Part shown: piece after piece, positions 1-6,008 of the stretch
Position numbering within the stretch: the first letter of the stretch is position 1
Layout of the letters: each line of letters starts with the position of its first letter
Assembly (NCBI GenBank): GCA_016280345.1
Contig: JAEEGN010000272.1
Span: forward strand, 1 to 7,218
Origin: Selenomonadaceae bacterium
GTDB taxonomy: Bacteria; Bacillota; Negativicutes; Selenomonadales; Selenomonadaceae
Length of the DNA stretch: 7,218 nt
Reading direction: 5' to 3'
The notes under the pieces: model-generated
The model's database searches: none
Told to the model about the DNA's origin: nothing
Seen by the model: only the letters and a program-made list of their open reading frames with translations
Made by a program: the position numbers and the translations under genes

Positions 1-1
1 C

Positions 2-1339
2 TTCTTCTGGGCGATCGGCAAGAACTACTTCATGGAAATCGCGAAGATGCGCGCGGCTCGCGTACTCTGGGCGAAAATCGTCAAGCAGATGGGCGGTACC
101 AACGACAAGTCCATGGCTCTGCGCACGCACAGCCAGACTTCCGGTTGGTCGCTTACCGCGCAGGATCCGTTCAACAACGTCGCCCGCACGGCGATGGAGG
201 CTATGGGCGCGGCTCTCGGCCACACCCAGTCGCTGCACACCAACGCGCTCGACGAGGCCATCGCGCTGCCGACCGACTTCTCGGCCCGCATCGCCCGCAA
301 CACCCAGCTCTACATCCAGGATGAGACGCAGGTCTGCAAGATCATCGATCCGTGGGGCGGCTCCTACTACGTCGAGGCCCTCACCAACGAGATCATCCGC
401 CGGGCCTGGGCGCATATCCAGGAAGTCGAGTCCCTGGGCGGCATGGCGAAAGCCATCCCGACCGGCCTGCCGAAGATGCGTATCGAGGAAGCGGCGGCCC
501 GCCGCCAGGCCCGCATCGACTCCAACAACGAGGCGATCATCGGCCTGAACAAGTACCGTCTGGAGAAGGAAGACCCGCTGGAAATCCTCGCCATCGACAA
601 CACCGCCGTGCGCAACGCGCAGGTGGAGCGCCTCGAGAAGCTGCGCCGCGAGCGCAACGAGGACGACGTCCGCGCCGCCCTCGAAGCCATCACGAAGGCC
701 GCCGAGGACCGCAAGAACGGCAATCTGCTGGAGTGCGCCGTCGAGGCTGCCCGCGTCCGTTGCTCGCTGGGTGAGATTTCCGACGCCGTGGAGAAGGTCT
801 CTGGCCGTTACCAGGCCGTCATCCACACGATTTCCGGTGTCTATTCCTCCGAGTTCACCGACAAGAGCGCCCTGGAGAAAGCCCGGGCCATGGCCGACGA
901 GTTCGAGAAGCTCAGCGGCCGTCGTCCGCGTATCTTCGTCGCCAAGATGGGCCAGGACGGCCACGACCGCGGCCAGAAAGTCATCGCCTCGTCCTTCGCC
1001 GACATGGGCTGGGACGTCGACGTGGGACCGCTGTTCCAGACGCCGGAAGAAACCGCGCAGGACGCGGTGGACAACGACGTCCACATGGTCGGCTTCAGTT
1101 CGCTGGCGGCCGGTCACAACACCCTGCTGCCGGAGCTCGTTCAGGAGCTCAAGAAGCGCGGCCGCGACGACATCATGGTCGCCATCGGCGGCGTCATCCC
1201 GGTTCAGGACTACGACCACCTCTACAAGGGCGGCGCCGTGGCCATCTTCGCGCCGGGCACCAACATCCCCGAGGCCGGCATCAAGCTGCTGGGGCTGCTG
1301 ATTGACCGCGCCAAGGCCGAAGCGTCTGACATCGGCTGA
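2..1339 (+). CDS. mutB: Methylmalonyl-CoA mutase large (B12-binding) subunit, C-terminal part; 5' end outside window
   Basis: The enzyme interconverts methylmalonyl-CoA and succinyl-CoA by an adenosylcobalamin radical mechanism in the cytoplasm, in propionate/succinate metabolism. The frame is open from base 2 and gives 445 residues of a family usually about 710-730 long, so roughly the first 40% is missing. The ATG at 32 is internal, not the start. The end of the TIM-barrel substrate domain is recognisable by FFWAIGKNYFMEIAKMRAAR, RTHSQTSGWSLTAQD, GHTQSLHTN and ALPTDFSARIARNTQ, which match the Propionibacterium MutB I recall almost word for word. The cobalamin-binding domain starts near visible residue 310. 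It carries DGHDRGQ, with the axial-ligand His encoded at 962-964, then SSL and GGVIP. All look intact. The substrate His and Arg of the barrel (His244 and Arg207 in Propionibacterium numbering) lie before the window. It is followed by meaB after 109 bp. The small subunit would be expected upstream but is not visible. Confidence 0.97.
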   Translation, partial: FFWAIGKNYFMEIAKMRAARVLWAKIVKQMGGTNDKSMALRTHSQTSGWSLTAQDPFNNVARTAMEAMGAALGHTQSLHTNALDEAIALPTDFSARIARNTQLYIQDETQVCKIIDPWGGSYYVEALTNEIIRRAWAHIQEVESLGGMAKAIPTGLPKMRIEEAAARRQARIDSNNEAIIGLNKYRLEKEDPLEILAIDNTAVRNAQVERLEKLRRERNEDDVRAALEAITKAAEDRKNGNLLECAVEAARVRCSLGEISDAVEKVSGRYQAVIHTISGVYSSEFTDKSALEKARAMADEFEKLSGRRPRIFVAKMGQDGHDRGQKVIASSFADMGWDVDVGPLFQTPEETAQDAVDNDVHMVGFSSLAAGHNTLLPELVQELKKRGRDDIMVAIGGVIPVQDYDHLYKGGAVAIFAPGTNIPEAGIKLLGLLIDRAKAEASDIG

Positions 1340-1364
1340 TCCAAATTGCGTGCGTAGCGCGCGT

Positions 1365-1384
1365 CTCTCATATTCATCTGAGAG
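1365..1384 (+). other. Short hairpin in the mutB-meaB spacer
   Basis: CTCTCA (1365-1370) pairs with TGAGAG (1379-1384) around an 8-nt loop. No T-tract follows, so it is not a convincing intrinsic terminator. It may set mRNA stability or the expression ratio between mutB and meaB; that is inference. Confidence 0.4.
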
Positions 1385-1403
1385 CAGTATTCCGGAACCA
1401 ATC

Positions 1404-1423
1404 GGGCCCCTCTCATGGGGCCC
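1404..1423 (+). promoter_or_regulatory. GC hairpin upstream of the meaB ribosome binding site
   Basis: GGGCCCC (1404-1410) pairs perfectly with GGGGCCC (1417-1423) around the loop TCTCAT. It ends about 13 bases before the GGGAGG Shine-Dalgarno (1437-1442) of meaB. The following bases (ATAGTTCC) are not a T-tract, so termination is unlikely. A processing or stability element, or a partial attenuator between mutase and chaperone, is possible. The loop hexamer TCTCAT also occurs at 1366-1371 in the preceding hairpin. Confidence 0.45.
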
Positions 1424-1448
1424 ATAGTTCCTTCGAGGGAGGTATGCT

Positions 1449-2645
1449 ATGCCAGATTATACGACTTCCAAACCGGAATGGGCGCCCGAGGAAGACGACG
1501 GCAAGTTCGCCTGCGGCGTCATGAGCGGCATCGACGGCATCACCGACACCACCGTGGGCAACCTGAACCCGGCGCTGAAGGACGGCACCATGAAGCCGAA
1601 GAGCAAGATGATCCTGAGCGCCGACGACTTCATAAAGGGCGTTGCCAGCGGCGACCGGGGCATCCTGTCCCGGGCCATCACCCTCATCGAGAGCAACAAC
1701 CCCAAGCATTTCTCCAAGGCCCAGCGGGTGCTCCAGGGACTCCTGCCGAAAACCGGCAAGGCGCTCCGCGTCGGTATCACCGGCGTCCCGGGGGCGGGCA
1801 AAAGCACCACGATCGAGGCCTTCGGCAACATGCTCTGCGATATGGGGCACCGGGTCGCGGTTCTGGCGGTAGACCCCACCAGTTCCGTCACCAAGGGCTC
1901 CATCCTCGGCGACAAGACCCGCATGGGAACGCTCTCGCGGCGGCCCGAGGCCTTCATCCGGCCCTCACCGGCCGGCGGAACGCTGGGCGGTGTCGCCCGG
2001 AAGAGCCGGGAGACGATGCTTCTCTGCGAAGCGGCGGGATACGACGTGATCCTGGTGGAGACCGTCGGCGTGGGGCAGTCGGAAACGACGGTGCGCTCCA
2101 TGGTCGACTTCTTCATGCTGATCGTGCTGACCGGCGCCGGCGATGAGCTGCAGGGCATCAAGAAGGGCATCATGGAGCTGGCGGACGCCATCGTGGTCAA
2201 CAAGGCCGATGGGGACAACTACCTCAAGGCCAAGGTGGCCCGGGGCGAATACGAGCGCATGATCGAGTACATCCGCCCGGCCACCGAGGGCTGGCGTACC
2301 CACGCCTACCTCGCCTCCGCCGTGACGAAAGCGGGCCTCAAGGAGCTCTGGGACGTCATCCGGGCTTTCAGCAAGGTCACCCACGATTCCGGCGTATTCC
2401 AGAAGCGGCGCGACAGCCAGCTTCTCGATTGGGTTCACAGCATGATCGACGAGCATCTGCACAACCTGTTCTTCGACGATCCGGTGGTTTTGGGCCGGAT
2501 GCCGGAAATCAAAGACGCGGTACTCGGCGGGACGATCTCGCCCACGCAGGCGGTGGCCGAGCTCATCCACATCTTCGACGTGCAGCGGGCCACGCAGCGC
2601 CACGTTGACCTGTTCCATCCCGAGAACGAGATCATGAAGAAATGA
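1449..2645 (+). CDS. meaB: MeaB/ArgK-type GTPase, methylmalonyl-CoA mutase chaperone
   Basis: This G3E-family P-loop GTPase gates adenosylcobalamin loading into methylmalonyl-CoA mutase and protects or rescues the enzyme from inactivation; it acts in the cytoplasm in complex with the mutase. The 398-residue protein shows Walker A GVPGAGKST (residues 112-120), a DPTSSVTKGSILGDKTRM segment (142-159), the G3 motif ETVGVGQ (204-210) and the base-specificity motif NKAD (251-254). The C-terminal helical dimerisation region ends in HVDLFHPENEIMKK. The ATG at 1449 is supported by GGGAGG (1437-1442) six bases upstream. With this start the protein has about 50 more N-terminal residues than the ~330-residue MeaB/YgfD proteins I know. 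The extension is acidic at first, then holds a CGVMSGIDGITDTT stretch of unknown role. It lies just behind mutB, as expected for a partner, and is followed two bases after its stop by a terminator. The GTPase core shows no missing motif. Confidence 0.95.
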   Translation: MPDYTTSKPEWAPEEDDGKFACGVMSGIDGITDTTVGNLNPALKDGTMKPKSKMILSADDFIKGVASGDRGILSRAITLIESNNPKHFSKAQRVLQGLLPKTGKALRVGITGVPGAGKSTTIEAFGNMLCDMGHRVAVLAVDPTSSVTKGSILGDKTRMGTLSRRPEAFIRPSPAGGTLGGVARKSRETMLLCEAAGYDVILVETVGVGQSETTVRSMVDFFMLIVLTGAGDELQGIKKGIMELADAIVVNKADGDNYLKAKVARGEYERMIEYIRPATEGWRTHAYLASAVTKAGLKELWDVIRAFSKVTHDSGVFQKRRDSQLLDWVHSMIDEHLHNLFFDDPVVLGRMPEIKDAVLGGTISPTQAVAELIHIFDVQRATQRHVDLFHPENEIMKK

Positions 2646-2646
2646 C

Positions 2647-2699
2647 AAAAAAGCAGCGCTGGCGGCGCGCCGTGACGGGCGCTGACAGCGCTGGCTTTT
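2647..2699 (+). terminator. Intrinsic terminator of the mutB-meaB unit
   Basis: AAAAGC-AGCGCTG on the 5' side (about 2649-2661) pairs with CAGCGCT-G-GCTTTT (2686-2699), with one bulged G. GCGCC and GGCGC pair inside the loop. The stem runs straight into TTTT at 2696-2699. It starts just after the meaB stop, so the downstream msrA-like gene is probably controlled separately or reached by readthrough. Confidence 0.85.
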
Positions 2700-2711
2700 G
2701 TATGAGGGGAA

Positions 2712-2910
2712 GGGAGCATCCCAGTGTACTGACACGATGGTTTTTGATGCCAAACGACGCCGCATATATCGCCGTATAGCAGGTGGCGGAAGGAGGCATA
2801 GCGGTGGCTATGACGACTGACGACAACGACGCAGACAGCGGCACAGGCGGTAGCGTTGATCGAAATGCCATCGTGTCAGTGCACATAGCTCCCCTGTATA
2901 GGAGGGGGCT
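2712..2910 (+). ncRNA. Candidate structured leader RNA (riboswitch-like) of the msrA-like gene
   Basis: Hand folding gives one long interrupted stem. GGGAGC (2712-2717) pairs with GCTCCC (2888-2893). GTGTACTGACACGATGG (2724-2740) pairs over 17 bp, with one G-U, to 2868-2884. TTTTGAT (2742-2748) pairs with ATCGAAA (2859-2865). AACG and CCGC (2753-2756, 2760-2763) pair with GCGG and CGTT (2847-2850, 2854-2857) across a 3x3 internal loop. Inside are a CGCC/GGCG hairpin (2770-2788), a CATAGC/GCTATG hairpin with a GGTG loop (2797-2812), and a nearly T-free, ACGAC-rich stretch (2812-2846) that looks single-stranded. I do not recognise the conserved boxes of the TPP, FMN, cobalamin, SAM, glycine or T-box classes. 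The 3' strand GCTCCC can alternatively pair with the Shine-Dalgarno region, which suggests translational control. A hairpin-type MITE is the main alternative. No convincing promoter is seen between the meaB terminator and this element. Confidence 0.55.
2888..2910 (+). promoter_or_regulatory. Possible Shine-Dalgarno-sequestering hairpin
   Basis: AGCTCCC (2887-2893) can pair with GGGGGCT (2904-2910), with one G-U, covering the end of the AGGAGGGGG ribosome-binding sequence (2900-2908). The same GCTCCC is also complementary to GGGAGC at 2712-2717, so the two pairings exclude each other. This is the layout of a translational on/off platform. The pairing is read directly from the sequence; its regulatory use is inference. 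Confidence 0.5.
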
Positions 2911-2913
2911 TCT

Positions 2914-3483
2914 TTGTACACGAAAAAAGTCTATTTCGCCGGCGGCAGTTTCTATGAGCTGCAGGAGGTGTTCTCCCGCATTCCCGGCGTCGTGGCCACC
3001 CGGACCGGCTACATCAACGCCCTGACGCCGCAGCCGACCCACGAGGCGGTGCTGGCGGGCGTCACCGGTGCGGCCATGGGCGTCGAGGTCGCCTTCAATC
3101 CCAAGAAGATCGATCTGTCAAGCCTCATGGACATCCTGTTCGCCGTCATCAATCCCTACGTGAAGGACAAGCAGGGTCCCTGCGAGGGACCCATGTACCG
3201 CAGCGGCGTTTACTACGTATCGGCCGAGGATGAGCCCATCGTGGCCTACCACATGAACTTCATCCAGAACCGCAAGAAGGCGCCGGCGGCCACCGAAGCC
3301 GAGCTCACCGTCAACGACACCACCCGGGATCCTGTCGGGGCGCGGCGCTGCTACGCCGAGTATATGCGTCTCCAGAACTTCCACCCGGCCGGGGAGGAGC
3401 ACCAGGACTTCCTGAAACACCACCCCGACACGAAAACCCACATCGACTTCGCCCGTCTGATGGAACTTAAAATCATTCAGTAA
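2914..3483 (+). CDS. MsrA-fold protein with apparently degenerate active site
   Basis: The 189-residue protein aligns along its length with peptide methionine-S-sulfoxide reductase MsrA: GGSFYELQEVF (10-20), IPGVVATRTGYINA (23-36), PTHEAV (41-46), VEVAFNPKKI (57-66), KQGPCEGPMYRSGVYY (86-101) and FHPAGEEHQDFLKHHP (156-171). The residues that do chemistry in MsrA are changed. The nucleophilic Cys of the GCFWG motif is Ser12 (AGT at 2947-2949), the Trp is Tyr14, the catalytic Glu of the GHAE motif is Met55, and the Asp of QGPDxGxxYRS is Cys90. The Tyr before Arg-Ser (Tyr95) remains. The C-terminal resolving Cys is absent; only Cys90 and Cys146 exist. Classical reductase activity is therefore doubtful. 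A binding, regulatory or different redox role is possible. The TTG start at 2914 is chosen because AGGAGG (2900-2905) lies eight bases upstream and MYTKKVYFAGG is the usual MsrA N-terminus. No signal peptide is seen. The frame is intact, so it does not look like a decaying pseudogene. Confidence 0.85.
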   Translation: MYTKKVYFAGGSFYELQEVFSRIPGVVATRTGYINALTPQPTHEAVLAGVTGAAMGVEVAFNPKKIDLSSLMDILFAVINPYVKDKQGPCEGPMYRSGVYYVSAEDEPIVAYHMNFIQNRKKAPAATEAELTVNDTTRDPVGARRCYAEYMRLQNFHPAGEEHQDFLKHHPDTKTHIDFARLMELKIIQ

Positions 3484-3532
3484 AACACATCCCCGCCGAC
3501 CGGCACAGCGCCGGAGGGCGGGGATGTGTTTT
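3482..3532. terminator. Strong bidirectional terminator hairpin
   Basis: A perfect 16-bp stem joins 3482-3497 (AAAACACATCCCCGCC) to 3517-3532, with a CCGG/CCGG pairing in the loop. It overlaps the TAA stop of the msrA-like gene. It has an A-run on its left and a T-run on its right, so it can terminate that gene on the plus strand and also minus-strand transcripts from the helicase side. Confidence 0.88.
3495..3506 (+). repeat. Direct repeat, copy 1 (GCCGACCGGCAC)
   Basis: This 12-mer sits at the stem-loop junction of the bidirectional terminator. It recurs with one change (C to T) at 3570-3581. It may be a relic of local duplication or chance in GC-rich DNA. Confidence 0.4.
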
Positions 3533-3569
3533 GGCAAAACGCCCTGGCGGAAATCCGAAAGGCTTCAGC

Positions 3570-3581
3570 GCCGACCGGTAC
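3570..3581 (+). repeat. Direct repeat, copy 2 (GCCGACCGGTAC)
   Basis: This matches 3495-3506 at 11 of 12 bases and is followed by G and then six T (3583-3588). No good stem precedes that T-run here, so the copy is not called a terminator. Confidence 0.4.
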
Positions 3582-3599
3582 GTTTTTTAGACCTGGCGA

Positions 3600-3650
3600 A
3601 ACACCGCGCCGCGAAAAATCACGGGAGATTTTTCGCGGCGTGTTCTTTTT
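3600..3650 (+). terminator. Second intrinsic terminator hairpin
   Basis: GCCGCGAAAAATC (3608-3620) pairs perfectly with GATTTTTCGCGGC (3627-3639) around ACGGGA. The stem is extended by AACAC/GTGTT across a CGC bulge. C and then TTTTT (3646-3650) follow, so it is oriented for plus-strand transcripts. It probably backs up the terminator at 3482-3532. On the minus strand it lacks an immediate T-tract. Confidence 0.8.
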
Positions 3651-3668
3651 GACATAAAATGTCAAAAA
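3646..3668. repeat. Perfect 10-bp-arm inverted repeat around AAA
   Basis: TTTTTGACAT, AAA, ATGTCAAAAA. The left arm shares its T-run with the preceding terminator. It could be a weak extra hairpin at the end of the convergent units or a protein-binding dyad. It contains TTGACA on both strands, but I find no convincing -10 at 16-18 bases on either, and no gene starts nearby. Confidence 0.55.
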
Positions 3669-3811
3669 GTCAAACTAGTGAATGGATTCGAGCGGAACAA
3701 TCCTTGATATTTCGGGATTTATCGTGTTTTTATCCGGTTTTTTCCGCTTTTTCCTACTGAACAAAACGCTTGTCACGGTGTCAATTATCTGGAAGGCTGC
3801 CTTGCGCTCCC
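3669..3811. other. AT-richer gap downstream of the helicase, no gene
   Basis: Together with 3484-3668 this is a 328-base stretch without a credible gene. The part from 3651 to about 3790 is clearly richer in A and T than the rest of the window. It holds an imperfect dyad TTGTCACGGTGTCAA (3770-3784) and a GGATT/AATCC pair near 3694-3713. The open frame starting at 3682 runs antisense into the helicase, has no ribosome binding site and is compositionally a shadow. Confidence 0.6.
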
Positions 3812-5968
3812 TCACTCCACCCGCCGGAGCTTCGCCCGGCGCGACAGGCGGCGGGGCGTCGCCATATCATCGAACTGCACTTCACAGGTGGTTTCGTCCA
3901 CGGCCACCACGGTGCCGGCGCCGAAGGTGGCGTGCGCCACGCGCTGTCCCACGGCGAAGGCCGGCGCCGCTTCGTCTCCGGTCAGCCGCGCCTCCCGGGC
4001 CGCCGCGTAGCGCGCCGCTTCCTCCAGGAAATCCGGCCGGGGCGGCGACGGGTCCCAATGCAGGCGGTCGGCCCCGACGTCCAGCAGGAACCGCGACGGA
4101 TAGCGCATCGAGCCATCGAAGTGCAGTCCCGCCGCCTCCGTCAGATAGAGCCGGTCCCGGGCCCGGGTCATGGCCACGAAAGCCAGGCGCCGTTCCTCCT
4201 CCATCGCCGCCCGGGTGCGCGTCTTCTGCGACGGGAACATGCCCTCGTTGAGGCCGCAGAGGAACACCACCGGGAACTCCAGCCCCTTGGCGGTATGCAC
4301 CGTCATCAGCCGCACCCGGTCGCCGCCGTCGTCCCCGGCGTCACGGTTCGAGAACAGCGCCACATGGGAAAGGTAGTGCTCCGCCGTGCTTTCCTCGCCG
4401 CAGGATGTCTCGTATTCCAGCACCGACTGCTTGAGCTCCGCCAGGTTGTCCAGCCGTTCCTGGCTGCCCTCGGTGCGCAGCATCCGTTCGTAGCCCGAGG
4501 CGTCCAGCACCGCCGCCAGAAGCTCCGACACCGCCGCCTCCCGGTACTCGCGCCCCACCGTCTCCACCAGTTCCGCCAGCGCCGCCGCCCCGGTTCCCTT
4601 CAGCAGCGGCTCCTCCAACGCGCCGGTCATCGCTTCGAACAGCGAAACGCCCCGCGCCGTCGCCCGTTCCTCGAGGAACGCCATCCGCCGCTTGCCCAGG
4701 TTCCGCTTCGGCACGTTGGCGACGCGGCGGAACGACAGATCGTCGCGGTAAACGATGAGCCGCAGATAGGAAAGGGCGTCCTTGATTTCCCGCCGGGCGA
4801 AGAACTGCACGCCGCTGTAAATGGTATAGGGAATCTCCGCCTTCAGCAGCCCTTCCTCCACCGCCCGGGTGATATAGTGGGCCCGGTAGAGAACGGCGAC
4901 GTCACGGTAGGAGGTGCCGGCCTCATGCAAACGCCCGATCTCGGCCGCCATCCAGGCGGCTTCTTCCTCCGCCGCCGGCGCGTGATGGGCCGTCACCGGC
5001 ACCCCGCCGGGACGGGTGGGGATGAGGTCCTTCTCGGCCCGGTCCCGATTCCTGGCGATCAGCGCGTTGACCGCGTCGAGGATTTCCGGCGTCGAGCGGT
5101 AGTTCTGCATCATCAGGATGGTCCGCGCCTCCGGGTAGCGGGCGTCGAACTCCAGCAGGAAACGGCCGCTGGCTCCGCGCCAGGTGTAAATCGTCTGGTC
5201 CGGGTCGCCGACGACGAAGAGGTTCCGGTGGTAGCCGCAGAGCGCTTCCATCAGCCGGTACTGCAAATCGTCGATGTCCTGGAACTCGTCGATCATGACG
5301 TATTCCAGCCGCTTCTGCCACTTCTCCCGGATGGCCGCCTCCTGCCGGAAAATGTGCAGGGTGAAAATGATGAGGTCGTTGTAGTCGAGGCCGAAGCATT
5401 TCTTCTCCTGATACAGATATCCGTAAAAGATGATATCCGCCGGCTCAGTGGCGCGGCGATACTTTTCCCGCAGCTCGTCCAGCGGCATGGCCACCATGTC
5501 GAGGTAATAGTCCGGCTCCTGAAACGTCTTGCGGATCTCAATCATATCCCGGGCCTGCCCGAAGGTCATGGTCCGCAGCGTCAGTCCCCGCTCCTCGTAA
5601 ATCGCCTGCAGCATATCGTCGATGTCGGCGTTGTCCAGCACCAGGAAATTCTTCGGGTACTGCACGGCGTGGCTGTCCTCCTGCAGAACCGACACGCAGA
5701 AGCCGTGGAAGGTATTGATGTAGCCGGTGTCGTTGTCGCCGGTCAGCCGCCGGATGCGCTGGCGCATTTCCATCGCCGACTTGTTGGTGAATGTCACGCA
5801 GAGGATATGGCCCGGCAGGATGCCCAGTTCCTCCACCAGATAGGCGAAGCGATGCGTCAGCGCCCGGGTCTTGCCCGAGCCCGCCCCGGCCAGCACCCGG
5901 ACGAAACCCTCCGTCGTCTCCACCGCCGCCCGCTGGGCCTCGTTGAGCCCGGACAGCAAATCCTCCAT
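3812..5968 (-). CDS. UvrD/PcrA-type superfamily 1A DNA helicase
   Basis: This is an ATP-dependent 3'-5' DNA helicase of the UvrD/Rep/PcrA group, acting in DNA repair, replication restart or transcription-coupled repair. The 718 residues contain the full motif set: Q motif LNEAQRAAV (8-16), Walker A AGAGSGKT (27-34), Ia CVTFTNKSAMEM (57-68), TFHGFC (86-91), Walker B IDEFQD (226-231), III VVGDPDQTIYTWRGA (252-266), IV QNYRSTPEI (288-296), V VRLMTVHTAKGLEFPVVF (552-569) and VI EEERRLAFVAMTRARDRLY (590-608). The tail (672-718) has the Tudor-like FGAGTVVAV element typical of PcrA, the RNA-polymerase-binding region. The ATG at 5968 is preferred over an upstream in-frame ATG at 6079, because the family N-terminus begins there, GGAAGGGGG (complement of 5977-5985) lies eight bases upstream, and the earlier start would overlap the autotransporter. 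Full length and intact. The segment between TFHGFC and Walker B differs from classical PcrA, so a paralogue is possible and no symbol is given. Confidence 0.95.
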   Translation of the reverse strand: MEDLLSGLNEAQRAAVETTEGFVRVLAGAGSGKTRALTHRFAYLVEELGILPGHILCVTFTNKSAMEMRQRIRRLTGDNDTGYINTFHGFCVSVLQEDSHAVQYPKNFLVLDNADIDDMLQAIYEERGLTLRTMTFGQARDMIEIRKTFQEPDYYLDMVAMPLDELREKYRRATEPADIIFYGYLYQEKKCFGLDYNDLIIFTLHIFRQEAAIREKWQKRLEYVMIDEFQDIDDLQYRLMEALCGYHRNLFVVGDPDQTIYTWRGASGRFLLEFDARYPEARTILMMQNYRSTPEILDAVNALIARNRDRAEKDLIPTRPGGVPVTAHHAPAAEEEAAWMAAEIGRLHEAGTSYRDVAVLYRAHYITRAVEEGLLKAEIPYTIYSGVQFFARREIKDALSYLRLIVYRDDLSFRRVANVPKRNLGKRRMAFLEERATARGVSLFEAMTGALEEPLLKGTGAAALAELVETVGREYREAAVSELLAAVLDASGYERMLRTEGSQERLDNLAELKQSVLEYETSCGEESTAEHYLSHVALFSNRDAGDDGGDRVRLMTVHTAKGLEFPVVFLCGLNEGMFPSQKTRTRAAMEEERRLAFVAMTRARDRLYLTEAAGLHFDGSMRYPSRFLLDVGADRLHWDPSPPRPDFLEEAARYAAAREARLTGDEAAPAFAVGQRVAHATFGAGTVVAVDETTCEVQFDDMATPRRLSRRAKLRRVE

Positions 5969-6008
5969 CGTCTTCGCCCCCTTCCCGCGCCGCCCGCGAA
6001 TCTCAGGA

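Noticed and set aside
2741..2770. Promoter with TTGATG (2744-2749) and ATATAT (2764-2769)
   Set aside because: The spacer is only 14 bases and the boxes match poorly; the bases are better explained as stem strands.
2770..2812. Similarity of GGCGGAAGGAGGCATAGCG to the SRP RNA domain IV signature (GGAAGG...AGCA)
   Set aside because: The bases flanking the GGAA cannot pair as the SRP hairpin requires, and the rest of the element does not fold like SRP RNA.
2724..2884. Terminal inverted repeats of a transposon or MITE
   Set aside because: Complementarity continues outside and inside the 17-bp arms, no target-site duplication is visible and there is no transposase. Kept as an alternative, not as the main call.
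2712..2893. 6S RNA (a ~180-nt long hairpin)
   Set aside because: Length and overall rod shape fit loosely, but the interior forms separate hairpins and the 3' end abuts a Shine-Dalgarno. No conserved 6S bubble sequence is recognised.
2947..2949. Selenocysteine or sequencing explanation for the missing MsrA nucleophile
   Set aside because: The codon is AGT, not TGA, so selenocysteine is excluded. A single T-to-A error cannot explain the concurrent Glu and Asp replacements.
3682..4251. A 189-codon plus-strand frame starting in the gap after the terminators
   Set aside because: It has no ribosome binding site, and most of it is antisense to the helicase C-terminus with low-complexity Arg/Pro/Ala content.
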